Shown: piece by piece, positions 50,561 to 61,890 of the stretch
Layout of the letters: every line of letters starts with the position of its first letter
How positions within the stretch are numbered: the first letter of the stretch is position 1
Assembly (NCBI GenBank): GCA_027574665.1
Contig: CM050657.1
Span: forward strand, 29,883,408-29,947,407
Direction: 5' to 3'
From: Rhynochetos jubatus
Taxonomy: Eukaryota > Chordata > Aves > Eurypygiformes > Rhynochetidae
Length of the DNA stretch: 64,000 nt
Notes under the pieces: model-generated
What the model was told of the DNA's origin: nothing
What the model saw: the letters and a program-made list of their open reading frames with translations, nothing else
Database searches by the model: none
Made by a program: the position numbers and the translations under genes

Positions 50561-53500
50561 TCCAAGTGGGGTGGCCGGGAGGGAGACTCGGTAATGGTCT
50601 GACAGGAGCTGCTTAGTGTTGATCCCTAGGCAAATCCTAAATTTATCGACTCTGCGGTTATGCAAGCAGCACAGTTACATAATGGGAATATAGAAGTACG
50701 GGGAAAAGAGCTGTACGGGTGTTACCGCACCTTACTGCATCTGAAGTAAACAGAAGGCAGTGCAGGAAGGTGGGGAGCTGTTGCACGCACAGATGGGATG
50801 CAAGTAAAGGATCGTTCTTCACTGTTTCAACATGTTTCCTTTTCATTTGTTTTCAGATGGTCTTAAACATTGGACAGCTCTAGGTTTTCAAATACCTGTA
50901 TTATATGGTGATATACTCAGATACATATGTATGGTCATGTGGTATAAACAGAGGTCCAGTGGAGCTGGGACATTCTGTCAAAGATTTTTATAAAAACCTT
51001 CTATTTGATAGTAAACTGTGACAACATGAAAAATCTTCTGAACAAGGAGGTTGCCAGATACAAGTTTTTTTAAAAATGGCACCAAAAAAAGTAGTAAAAA
51101 ATGTGTTGCTGAAAGTGATTTTTGATGCATTGTTCATTACAGTGAAAGTACTGATTTTACAGAAATGTCAAAAGTGGGGCAGACTGGTGGCTCTGCTTAT
51201 AATCTTCATAAAAGCCACACAGGAGCCCTGCTAGGAAAATAAATACATCTGAACAGTGCCAAAAAGTCTAGAGGAGGAGTAAAATATTAAACTAAGAGAC
51301 TTACTTTTTTACATAATGGGCCTAATGTGCTCTGATGTCCATGCGTTTTGGAGGGGGTGCCTGTCGACATGCAGGGACACACCAGCCGGATAGTCCTCGA
51401 GGAGTGACTGACAAGTCTTTGTGTAATCTGCCTGCGATGTGCCTCAGCTGCACCAGGAGCCCTGCTCGCTGTGGGCTCTGCCCTGTGTGATTCAGAGGAG
51501 GAAAGGCTCTTTGGGACTAAATGGAAACTGCTCAGCCTCTGGTAGAGGTCAGGCTTCTCATGGGGCTGCTCTGCACTAAGAGGCTGCGCTGAAGAAGAGA
51601 CAGGTGGATGCTGGACCATTTGCTGTACCACTGTAGATGCACCTGGAAGGTGCAGCTAGAAGATACCTTCTTCCCTGCCTGGCCCACACGCACCACACTT
51701 GCCGGTGCTCCCAGTAGGCCTCTGGTGATCATTTCTCCCAGTTCCTGAGACTTTAATTTGTGGTGGCGCTGTTGCAGGCACTAGGGGAAAAGTGACCGTG
51801 ATGTTCAGCCTCCGTCATCAAGGTCAGGTAAGGAGAGGTGGTTGGCTGGGAGCAATCTGGGTTTAGACCTGTTGGAAAGCCACCAGCAGCTATTGTAACA
51901 GATGGTGTCTAAATAACAACAGGATCTGCCGCTGATTGCGAACTGCTGGCCTTGCAGCAGCAGCAGGGCTCATTCCACACATTCTGACTTTTCTACAACC
52001 TCCAGACTTTCAGGGATGTAGGAGGCATTCAGCCCTCTAGCCTCAGGGAGTACTGGGGTATCGCCTAGCTTCCTGGGAGAGACACCCACTGGGTTTTTGG
52101 TTTTGTGGGGGCGCAGCCCAGGCCGGGAGAAGGAGGTGGGGGGTCTGCTTGTGGTTCAAGACTGACACAGTCCTGGTGGCCACTGGACTGCATGGGTGTT
52201 GGTGAAGATAGCACCAATGTTGCAGAGAAGATAAATGTGTCCCTGCTATTGATGTCTTTCTGCAGTATTTTAAGATGGCTGAAAAGAATATTTAGGGGGA
52301 TGGGGCCTTTCTGTTTTGCAGAGCCAAGAATCACTTGAGAGACTTGCACATACTGGCTCCTCCGGAGGAAGCCGAGGCCCACGGGAGCTCTCCAGTGTTG
52401 TTTGCCTTGTTCATGGTGGGTTTCCCTGCTACCACAGGGAATCAATACAAATTTTCTCTTCTCTGCCTGCGTGCGGGGATCCAGCTTTGGCTTGTCCCAG
52501 GTGCTCTGCTGACATCACACACATAACCTGGGTCTCCTTGTCTGGACAGAAAGTGCCGCGGAGATCTCAGAGCTTCTAAAGAACACAGTTCACACCACTG
52601 CCAAGTGACAGCAACCTAGCTTTAGCAGCCACATTAATGAAACTCATTCCTAACAATCTGGTTCTTTTGCTTTTTTCCAAGGTTGCCTCCTCATGGGGGA
52701 GAGTGGTCTCTGAGGACAGATTGGGCTTTCAGAAAGACCACGGCATACATCTTACATTAATTATTCTGTTCCCAAGCCTGCTGTGGAGTAGTGTACTGGG
52801 AACCTTGCAATCTAAAGCACTTACAACCTCAAAATAGCCTCTTATTCATATGTAGTCCATCAAGGTTAGTATTACGTGACTATTATGTGGTAGGCAAGGG
52901 AAAATCAGGGCATTTGGAGGTCACAGAGAAGTCCACATAATGTAGTGCATGAAGAGGCCTCAGTGCATTTCCCTAAACCAGAGTTTATATTTAGAAGGGC
53001 ATGGTCAGCATATACCAGGGTTTCTTCTGGTATGTGTAGAATTTTCTGGAGGCTTTCCTTCCAAATAACCTTTGAGAAGACGTTTAAAACACTGACAAAG
53101 GCACTGCCTAGTGAGGTAAGTAATACTTGAGTAGGCACAGTGCTTTGATCTAATATTGAAGATATATTGATATATTGTCTATATCCAACTTGCCTTTGGA
53201 GATCGTACCTATCTTTTTTATACTGGATAAACAGCAATACTTGCATCATTTTCTCCTTCTTAAGTAACTAAGTAGGGACAATTACACTTTATAAACATAA
53301 TTCCTTAATAGATAAACAAAAGTGAAAGTGATGCTTGTATTTTAAAGCCTCGAATGGAGGTGAGAAAAACTAGATACGGTAAAGGGAGTAACAATAACTG
53401 ACACCATCATGGTTGCTTAGCAATGTTAATTTTAATCTCTCGCCACGAGTTTCTATTTTTCTGCCCTCTTTACCTTCAAGTTGAATATTTTCAGGTTTAT

Positions 53501-55969
53501 GCTCATTATGCTTTAAAAAACATCAATAAAACCAATCTGAAATAATCTAAAATACCCTTTAAACATAGCAAACTAAGAAAAAACACTTCACATTTTAAGG
53601 AAATGTCTCTGAATGTTTAGTTGTTATCTTTTGTTAAGGTTTTTTTTTAAAGATTGGGGTAGAATTTGTGTATTTCTGGAAAGCAGCAGATCTGAACGTA
53701 AGTATTGCAAGTGAAATTAGTTTCACTGTGGTGAAGAATAGCATTACTGGGTGTATGCATATTTCATATATGTTTTCTGCGGATAGAATCCACCACTGTC
53801 CCACCTCCCAGGGGCTCAAGCACCACTTGTCCTTTGCAAGTGTTGTAGGACTGAACCCTCACAAATTGCATGGCTAAGGAAAGTGTTTTGTTTGTATGTG
53901 CTGAGGGAGTGTGTTTTCCAGTCCACAAGTTGTGGCTCAGTGTTAGTAAGCTGGAAGGAGGGACTCCTGGTGTGGACAAAGGAAAGATTGCTGTTGCACT
54001 CATCTTGAACTTCCATGCTTTTAAACAGCTGATAAATTTGCACATCTGGATTCCAGCCACATAGGCTAATTCTGTCTGACAAGAAACTTCAGGAGAACTT
54101 TTGGAATTGAGTGTTCATTTGATACTCACACTAATGCCTGGAAAATACACTGAAAATTACTGAACTTTCTTAGCCAGACAGTACAAGTCAGATGTTGCCA
54201 TTGTGACTAGTTTGCATAATGGGCCTCATCGCTTGAGGAGTCACAGGGGGAGAAAGAATCCAGGTTGCCCGGTAAGACAGGTGTCCCAGCAAAGCAGTGG
54301 GGTCCTGGAAGGGAACACTGCTGCTGAATAGCAGGACTGGCACCGGACTCGCAGCTGAGAGAAGGTAGGGCACTAACTCTTAGAGATGGAGCAACACAGA
54401 GACAGCTCCAGCTGGGAGACAAGAGAGTAGACAGAGCAGTAGCCACAGGTCCAGGCTGCTGGGAACCCCAGAGCCTAATTGCCCTCTCCGAGCCACCCTC
54501 TCTGGCTCTCTTTTGTTATTCTGGCAGTCCCTGCTAAGGCGTGTCAGTTGAGCCCTGGCTACCTGTGCTCCGGCTGCATGTGCTGCCTGCTTCCCATCTC
54601 CTCTCTGCCCTGCTCCTCTCCTGTGCTGCACATCCACAGCTTCCTAGCAACACACGAGTACATGGGGAAGCGTGCATCCACCAGTTTTAAGAATCCTTGC
54701 CTAGTGGTTTTTGGTCGCAGGGATGGGAGGAGGTGGAGGGTGGAATAAGGGAAAAGCAGCTGGAAGACTACTGCCTAAACAATAGGGAAACAGCACACGA
54801 GCCTGTGGCTTCAGGGATCCCTGAGCCACTAATGAGAGGCTGAAATGGCTCAGAGTTACAAACCTGTACACCCAGCAGCTACACCTCTATCCAACTCCTG
54901 ATCTGCCCTGATGCTTCCTTTGCTACAGGGTAGGGAACTTCCACAGCACTCTAAATCCTTCATCTACCCCTCCCTCACACCCACCTTTGCAAAAGGATTG
55001 CAGCAGTTCAGCTGTGCTCTGGCCTGAGGTGAGACAAAGGGAGAGATCTTCTCTAAAAGTGGGGAAAAAACAGGCAGAAAGACAAGGTTAATGCACTGCA
55101 GCATGTGGTTTACTTAATGTAGCTCAGTGTTAATTAATTATGATAATTCATAATTTCCCTAGTATAGTGCCTAATGATATCTGTCATTGTAACAACAGCC
55201 AGTAACTCCCAGGTCTGCATGCAGCCAGACCCACTGCATTATAATGAAAAATATCTAAAACTTCCTTTTTAATATTCCCATTAGCCAACCCTTTCCAGCA
55301 TTAATTCTCCACAGATTTCTGCGTCTCATTGTTTCCTTTCCTTCCCTCTCTCCTCCCTCCCCTTTCTCTGCCATTAAGCCCAAGACACTAACATGTTGTC
55401 ATTCACTAACTGCACGAGTGCTGCTGTACTATTGTGGTGTGTTATGAATAGCACAGATTCAGGAGTACAGTTCATTCTGAAAATATAATCTTTAGATTTG
55501 GCCTTTGAAACTCTGTATCTTTCCTGTTTTTCACAGCATGCTCTGGATCATATTGCTCTTAATTTGATGCAGTTTATTAATTACAAAAAAGTGTGGAGGC
55601 TGAGCAGTAAGCAGAGGATTTAAACAATGAGGTGGATAATTAAAAAGGATTAACGAGGTGGATTAAATAAAGGGATTGAGGCCAAATGGAGCACAAATTT
55701 TCTAAATATTAGTGCCCCCAAAACTCCAGCATCAAAGGGCATTCTTCTTTACAGCTAGATGTTTGCTTTTTATCCAGAGCTGTCAGTCTTTTTTTCATAG
55801 CAGGTTTATTAGTGCAGTCCCAGGAGAGCTGAGCAGCTTCTAGTGTCTCCTCTGTAGCTCTCAGTGACCCTTCTATCCAGTACAAGTTCCCCAGCTTGTT
55901 TGCTTCCAACTCGTTGCTGCATCTGTTTCCACTACCGTGTTAAACAATTACAAAAGCAGGTCATGGATG
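50561..55969. other. Intergenic region upstream of PAQR9
   Basis: No gene, RNA or interspersed repeat is recognisable. The stretch 51300-52600 is more GC-rich than its surroundings and has many short open frames, none similar to a known protein. The stretch 54190-54780 is pyrimidine/purine-biased and likewise uninformative. Confidence 0.6.
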
Positions 55970-56531
55970 TGTCGTGGTTTAACCTTACCTGGCAGTTAAG
56001 TACCACACAGTTGCTTGCTCACTTGCTCACTTCCCCCCTCAGTATAGAAGGAGATTCACAGGAAAAGACAAGGAAAGCTCATAAAGTTAAGAACTATTTA
56101 ATAAGATAAATGAAAATTATAGTGATACTAATACTAATACTAACAATACTACTAAGTAATTAAAACAATAGAAAATAGAACATATGATTCAATAGCTCAC
56201 CACCCACCAACCGACACACAGATCCCAAAGCAGCAGCCAGTCCCCACCTGAGAGCCCCAGAGCAGGGAGAAAACCCGCTGACCCCCCAACCCACTAATAA
56301 AATGAACCAGCCCCACTGCTAACAACAGTGCCAAGAGCTAACAAAGGAGCTAATGACCCAGCTATCAAGCTAGCCCAAGTCTTAATGACACTGCAGTTCC
56401 CCCCACAGCCACTTCCCACCTCAGAACTGCCCATGTGCACTGAGCCTGAAGTACCATGGAATGGAACACTTCCTAGGCCACTTTGGGCCAGCTGAAAGAA
56501 AAGGACCTCATTCCTGCCTGAAACCAGCACA
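55970..56531 (+). repeat. 5' LTR of the ERVL-like element
   Basis: The LTR begins TGTCGTGGTTTAACCTTACC and ends CCTGCCTGAAACCAGCACA. It is of the same family as the solo LTR at 3118-3656 and about the same length (562 versus 539 bp). It contains a short run of tandem ACTAAT/ACTAAC units at about 56125-56155. It is oriented like the pol remnant that follows. Confidence 0.88.
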
Positions 56532-56699
56532 GGATGATACTGGTGAAATGGTTCTCCAGAAGAAAGACAGGGGAAGAGTAGGACTTCTGTTGGCTTCTGA
56601 AACATTAAGATCCTGCCTAATCCATCTCTAAAGCTCCTTTGCCAACACCATTCTTTCCTGTGGAAGGGCTCCTCTACGGGCAAGTTTGGAGCTCAACAA

Positions 56700-58725
56700 A
56701 TCCTAAAAAGACTGATGGTATTATAAGCTGATTCGTCAACCGGAGAGCCAAGGGGTGATCAGCAAAACTCTTCACCCTTTAACAGGCCCATCTGGCCAGT
56801 GCATAAGTCTGATGGAGAATGGAGATTGACAGTGGACTATCATGGCCTGAACGAAGTCATGCTGCCACTGAGTGCTGCCGTGCCGGACATGCTGGCACTC
56901 CTGTATGAACTGGAGTCAAAGGCAGCCAAGTGGTACGCTACCACTGACATTGCTAATGCCTTTTTCTCCATTCCTTTGGCAGCAGAGTGTGGGCCAGAGT
57001 TTGCTTTTACCTGGAGGGGCATCCAATACACCTGGAATCGACTGCCCCAGGGTTGGAAGCACAGCCCTACAGTCTGAATTGATCCAGACCGCACTGAAAC
57101 AGGGTGCAGCTCCAGAACATCTGCAATGCATTGATGATATCATCGTGTGGGGCGACACAGCTGACAAAGTTGAGAAACGGAAAAAGATCATCCAAATCTT
57201 TCTGAAAGCCAGTTTTGCCATAAAGCAAAGTAAGGTTAATGGACCTGCACAGCAGATCCAGTTCTTAGGAGAAAAATGGCAAGATGAACATTGTCGCATC
57301 CCAATGGATGTGATCAACAAAATCACAGCTATATCCCCACCAACGAGCCAAAGGAAACACAAATGTCGTGAGTTTCTGGCAGATGCATATTCCAAATTAC
57401 AGTCAAATTGTCAGCCTTCTCTATGAAGTGACCCAGAAGAAAAATGATTTCAAATGGGGCCCTGAGCAGCAAGAAGCTTTTGAACAGATCAAGCAGGAGA
57501 TTGTGCATGCAGTAGCCCTTGAACCAGTCTGGACAGAGCCAGAGGTAAAGAATGTGCTCTACACTGCAGCTGGGGAGAATGGCCCTACCTGGGGTCTCTG
57601 GCAGAAAGAACCAGGGGAGACTCAAGGTCGACCCCTAGGATTTTGGAATGGAAGCAGCACCAAGGCAAACCCATCTGAGCTGCCACATTGTGGCAAGATA
57701 TTACTTCCCAGCTAGACAACCTGGTTGTCAAAGCGCGTCACATCATTGCCCACATACCCAAAAGCGGAGCTACTGAAGAACGTCGACACAATCAGCAGGT
57801 GGATCAAGCTGCTAAGATTGCAGTGGCTCAGGTAGATCTGGACTGGCAACATAAAGGTGAGCTGTTTATGGCTAGGTGGGCCCATGACACCTCGGACCAT
57901 CAGGGGATGCCACATACAGATGGGCTCATGACCAAGGGGTGGACTTGACCATGGATGCTATTGCTCAAGTTATTCACAGATGTGAGATGTGCTGCCATCA
58001 AAGAAGCCAAGAGGGTAAAGCCTCTTTGGTATGGGGGATGATGGCTGAAATATAAGCATGGGCAGGCCTGGCAGGTTGACTACATCACCCTCCCCAAAAC
58101 CCTCCAGGCCAAGTGCCATGTTCTCACAGTGGTGGAGGCAACCACCAGGTGGCTAGAAACATATCTTGTGTCCCATGCCACTGCCCGAAATACTATCCTG
58201 GACCTTGACAAGCAAGTCCTGTGGCGACACAGCACCCCAGAAAGGATTGAATTGGATAATGGGACTTAATTCCAAAACAGCCTCACAGATACTTGGGCTG
58301 AAGAACACGGAATTGAGTGGGTGTACCACGTTCCCTACCATGCACCTGCCTCAGGGATGGTTAAATGGTGCAATGGACAGTTAAAGACCACCCTGAGAGC
58401 AATGGGGGGGTGGAACACTCAGGAATTGAGATACCAGCTTAGCAAAGGCCACTTCGTTAGTTAATACCAGGGGATCTGTCAATCGTGCTGGCCCTGCACA
58501 CTCAAAACTTTTACAGACTGTAGAAGGAGATAAAGTCCCTGGAGTATATGCTAGAACTATGCTGGGAACAACAGTTTGGGTTATTTCTGTCCCAGGCAAA
58601 GGCAAATCCATCCGTGGGGTTGCTTTTGCTCAAGGACCTGGGCGCACTTGGTGGATAATGAGAGAAGATGGGGAAGCCCGCTGTGTGCCTCAGGGGGATT
58701 TGATTCTGGGAGAAAATAGCCCATA
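56700..58725 (+). pseudogene. ERV pol remnant: reverse transcriptase, RNase H, integrase (multiply broken)
   Basis: Reverse transcriptase is recognised from TVDYHGLNEV and TDIANAFFSIPL in one frame (56799-57077), which ends just after RLPQGWKHSPT. The active-site region (DDIIVWGD, preceded by Ile where the family has Tyr-Ile or Tyr-Val; the Tyr position reads Cys) continues in a second frame to 57426. RT connection and the start of RNase H are in a third frame (to 57715). Another frame follows with RNase H/integrase-start sequence to 57948. The integrase core shows LDNGT followed by an in-frame stop at 58267-58269, and the codon where the third catalytic acid belongs (58363-58365) encodes Lys. 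At least three frame changes and several stops rule out function. The LTR style and pol motifs favour a class III (ERVL-like) origin over class I or II. Confidence 0.85.
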
Positions 58726-58770
58726 AATTACAGTGCATGAGAGACACAAACTGCTGTCACTAACCCCTGT

Positions 58771-58899
58771 TTTTACGAGCTTCCCTTGCTTTTTTCCCCT
58801 CTGACCCTTTTCCACTGGGCAGGGGTGGGAGGGGAGGGGTGTGTGTGTGTGGTAGGGCGACTGGCAGTACTTAATTGCCAGAAAAGGCAAATCACGACA
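58771..58899 (-). repeat. Inverted LTR-start sequence at the right end of the ERV
   Basis: On the minus strand this begins with the LTR terminus TGTCGTGATTTG and keeps the later LTR block GGGAAGCTCGTAAAA about 100 bp in, with a G/T-rich (TGTGTGTG, GGGGAGGGG) filler between on the plus strand. It abuts the end of the pol remnant directly. The 15-bp GGGAAGCTCGTAAAA block is identical to the solo LTR at 3118-3656. Confidence 0.78.
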
Positions 58900-59068
58900 T
58901 CCACCTCCCTCACCTTTTTCTTAGTTGCAGCAGCACTGTCTGGTTAACCGCTTATTTGATTCCAGAGTAAAGCAATTTGCATCTGCAGAATTATTGTAAT
59001 TTATTATTTTGCTATTTTTTGTATGACTTAGGAAGTAGAAATCGTATCAACGTAATAGATTTAGCCAA

Positions 59069-59262
59069 GGCGTGCCGAGGGGTGCAGCGGAGACGGCGGT
59101 GCCCGGCACCGGGCCGGCCCTGCCCTCTGCCGGAGCCGGCACACACGACCGCGGAGGGCGGCTTCTTCCCGGGTCCCAGGGTCCGTGCCCAGCCGTTCTT
59201 CGCGTGAGGCACAAGAAATGGTCCTGGTCCGTTTTACTTCGGCCCACGCTGCTGACGGTACG
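59069..59262 (+). promoter_or_regulatory. Small orphan CpG-rich patch with a splice donor-like end
   Basis: GC- and CpG-rich sequence (GGCACCGGGCCGGCCCTG and neighbours) appears abruptly in AT-rich DNA, about 1.5 kb upstream of the U2SURP start codon. It ends near CTGACG-GTACGT (GT at 59258-59259), a good plus-strand splice donor. An alternative U2SURP first exon or a noncoding RNA promoter is possible. No protein-coding start is evident. Confidence 0.35.
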
Positions 59263-59755
59263 TGTTGATCTGTGTTTTCCGGCTTTGAGGGAGACTTTTC
59301 TCCAGCTCCCGAGCGAGTGTTTGTTTTCGCAACGGTGTAGCATGTCTTCCACTTAACCGACCTACTCAGTCCTTTTGCTTTCTATTTGCCTCTTCTGGAA
59401 GCTCCCGCTTCATCCTCTGTGAACAAATGTGGTTGTTAGTGTAAGCGCTGCTCCCTCCTGTCGCTCACAGAGCAGTAGGTGTCCGGAGTTGGTGGATTTA
59501 AATCTTTCATGCATTTCTGTGTATCAAATGTCTTTTCCTTAAGTATTATCTTAACCCCAGCTTCTTCAACAATATGATTAAAATCCATAAAAGCACAGGA
59601 ATGATAAATGTAGGGTGACCTCTGGGCATAATTTCTAGTTAATGTTCAGTAAAGTCACTGTGGTGCTGTGCTATCACACCCAGGAGTGGAGGATTTGCTA
59701 CACCATCCTTTTCACTATTTATTTCTGAGCTTTTCTGGATTTGATCTAGCATTTT

Positions 59756-59842
59756 CATAGACTCATGGAATGGTTTGGGTTGGAAGGGACCTTACTCCCT
59801 AGATCCTAGTCCTAGGATCACCTAGTTCCAACTCCCCTGCCA
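59756..59842 (-). mobile_element. Short CR1 LINE 3' terminus
   Basis: The plus strand reads CATAGACTCATGGAATGGTT, GGGTTGGAAGGGACCTTA and CCAACTCCCCTGCCAT, the complement of the last roughly 85 bp of a CR1. A small direct duplication (AGATCCTAGTCCTAGGATCA) lies inside it. It sits about 0.9 kb upstream of U2SURP. Confidence 0.88.
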
Positions 59843-60660
59843 TTTTGATGTTGTTCTAAACGGTATTCTTTCTATTCCAGTTTTATAGGTGTTCAGGGGC
59901 AAGCCCAGCCACCAAAGCACATGACCACACCCCCTCGGGTGTCTGTGGATACGGATCAGTGGATGGGGAGGGCTGTGCCCCACAGCTGAAGCACAGGCCT
60001 CTGCATCTTCGGCACACACTGCCTCCTACCCGGCCTCATCCTGTCTGAGACCTTCCCACCTAGAAGACATTTTGGCGTGCACCACGAGCACTGCAGGCAC
60101 TCCCACACCTCATGCCCAGCCGAACGCACACCCTACCCACCCCACGGGCCTTCCCAGCGCCCTCAGCCGAATCCTGCAACTGCTCACCGTGCCTGTGGCT
60201 ACAGCCAGGAGGTGAACTGGGGCACAGCCCGAGTCGTTCCCAGGTGTCACCTGCTAGTGTCTTGTGGGAAAACACTCGGTGATTAACACAGGTTCCGCAT
60301 GACCCGCAGGGCCCTCTCCCTACAGGGGGTCAGGCAACGCCGGCCCCGCGCATTAGGGTTGCTCCCGCGGGACCGTGTGTCCTGCCTGTCCCGGACCGGC
60401 GCCATGCCCCCGGCCGTCCGCTGAAGCACTGGGGGTATCGGGTGGGAGCTGGCTGCCTCTCCCCGCAGCCGGTCGCTAGGCGGGTCTGGGTGGCCCAGCG
60501 ACTCTCGGGTTTTTCTCCTGCTACGGTGAGAGCAAGAGACACGGGAGGCACACAGACACCGCCCACGGCAGGGAACCGCGGGCAGCCGCCGCCTGTCAGC
60601 TATCCCCGCCGGTCAGCTACGGGGGGCACACGCGCTAGGCCCCGCCCCGCCCGGGCGGGG

Positions 60661-60692
60661 CCCGCTCGGCCATCGGCCCGCTCGGCCATCGG
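60661..60692. repeat. U2SURP: Perfect 16-bp tandem duplication in the U2SURP promoter
   Basis: Two identical, directly adjacent copies of CCCGCTCGGCCATCGG lie 72 bp upstream of the start codon. Each copy has a CCAT core, the complement of the ATGG of YY1 sites, so together with the site over the start codon there could be three YY1-like cores within about 110 bp. Confidence 0.95.
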
Positions 60693-60763
60693 CTTCCCGC
60701 CCTCCGCTCGCGGGCTCGGTGCTCGCTTCCTCGCTGCTAGGGCTTAGCGAAGGGAGAGGCAAG

Positions 60764-60808
60764 ATGGCGGACAAGGCGCCTAGCAGCTCGCAGAAAGCCA
60801 GTGGGAAG
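60764..60808 (+). CDS. U2SURP: U2SURP coding exon 1 (first 15 residues)
   Basis: U2SURP (SR140) is a U2 snRNP-associated nuclear splicing factor with RRM, SURP and CID domains and an Arg/Ser-rich tail; only its extreme N-terminus is in the window. The exon encodes MADKAPSSSQKASGK and stops at a GGGAAG-GTGAGG donor after a complete codon. It matches the remembered mammalian start (MADKTPGGSQKASSK) at 11 of 15 residues. The ATG has A at -3 and G at +4. An upstream in-frame ATG at 60719 exists, but the conserved start is at 60764. Identity is supported by position next to PAQR9 and by the housekeeping-type CpG island. Exon 2 was not found before the window ends. Confidence 0.9.
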
Positions 60809-60927
60809 GTGAGGCCGTTCCGCGGGGTAGCCCGCGGCCCGCTCCGCCGCCTGGGGGGGGGCACGGCCGCCGTCTGCCTGCGCGGCGGTGGGGCCCGGGA
60901 GTGGCGGCGAGGCGCGGGCGGCACGGC

Positions 60928-60968
60928 CTGCTCCGTCCCTGCTCTGTCCCTGCTCTGTCCCTGCTCTC
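60928..60968. repeat. U2SURP: 11-bp tandem repeat CTGCTCTGTCC, about 3.7 copies
   Basis: Units run CTGCTCCGTCC, CTGCTCTGTCC, CTGCTCTGTCC and a partial CTGCTCT. The array lies in the first 160 bp of U2SURP intron 1, inside the CpG island, and is pyrimidine-rich on the sense strand. Confidence 0.93.
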
Positions 60969-61869
60969 TGCCCGGGGTGACTGCGGGCCCCAAGAGGGGA
61001 TGGGGAGGCGGGAAGGGGGCGGTGCGGCGGGGCTGGGGGGCCTGGGCGGCCTGGGCCTCTCGCGGGCCATCCCCACTCGCCGTGCCCGCCCTGGGCACGT
61101 CTCTATACCGGGCTGGCGGCCGCGGCCTCCTGGCGTCCTCGGCCTGCTGGCGTCCCCGTGCCCCCGGTGAGGGATGCGTGGGCGGGCGGGGCGGCGAAGT
61201 GGGGTCCCCGCGGAGCGAGGTGTAACCGCAGGCGCGGGTCGGGCTGTTCGAACCGGCGCGTCCCCAGTTTCGGATGGGGATGGTTAGTTAATGCCGAGTC
61301 TACCCGTGCCCGTATTTCGTTTCGCTCGTGCTGGGAGTCCTGATCCCGCCGTGGGCTGTAGCCCGCGTGGGGTTAGTTTCCAATTTAGGAGCGTAAAGCA
61401 AAGCGATAATTTGGATTTGCAGTGAAATTACAACTTTCGCAAAATCACTGTCACGTTCCCCGCTCTTTTGGCCGTACTCGCTCTTCACTTCCTGTGGTTA
61501 TTGTTTGTTGGACTTGCAAACTTGCCCAGAGCTGTGTGCTGAAACTAGCGCCTGGCTGGCTGCGGGTAATAACATCACAGAGCTGCCTGCTTTCCAAGTA
61601 TTCCCCTCCCGCCAAGAGACAGTAGAAGGTAGGATGTGTTTTGCGGGGGATCATGAACAATCAGTGACACTCCCTTTCTCTTAGCCTTGTTGCAGGTTTT
61701 AGGCCAGAAGTAGATAAATCTTCCAGGTTTGGGGGTGGGTGGGGTTTTTTTTGGGTGAGAGTGTGTAAATCTGTTAAGGGAGAAGCCATATTTTGACTCA
61801 GGAATTTCTAGTGCTGCACAGATTAATAATTTTTACCCATTTTTGTATTCAGCTAAAACAGGATTTCCT

Positions 61870-61890
61870 CCCCCCCCCCCCCCCCCCCCC
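61870..61890. repeat. U2SURP: Poly(C) tract, 21 bases
   Basis: An uninterrupted run of 21 C follows GGATTTCCT and precedes GGCTAGG. It lies in U2SURP intron 1, with C on the sense strand. As with the tract at 30132, the real length may differ. Confidence 0.95.

Larger units (their letters stand above)
55970..58899 (+). mobile_element. Decayed ERVL-like endogenous retrovirus with an inverted right terminus
   Basis: The left end is a complete LTR (55970-56531). Internal sequence starts directly in the region before reverse transcriptase, so gag and protease are gone. Broken pol follows to about 58725. The right end does not carry a direct LTR. Instead, the reverse complement of 58771-58899 reads TGTCGTGATTTGCCTTTTCT, then GGCAATTAAGTAC, and later GGGAAGCTCGTAAAA, which matches the first roughly 105-130 bp of the LTR family (compare 3118-3230). 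The element is thus bounded by inverted LTR starts. No convincing 5-bp target duplication is seen (left flank ...GGATG, right flank TCCAC...). It lies between PAQR9 and U2SURP. Confidence 0.8.
60300..61300 (+). promoter_or_regulatory. U2SURP: CpG-island promoter of U2SURP
   Basis: A CpG island spans the start of U2SURP. Upstream of the ATG are GC boxes in a palindromic setting (CCCCGCCCGGGCGGGG, about 60643-60660), then two perfect tandem copies of CCCGCTCGGCCATCGG (60661-60676, 60677-60692). The start codon itself sits inside CAAGATGGCGGAC, which fits the extended YY1 motif of housekeeping promoters. No TATA box is seen. Confidence 0.8.
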
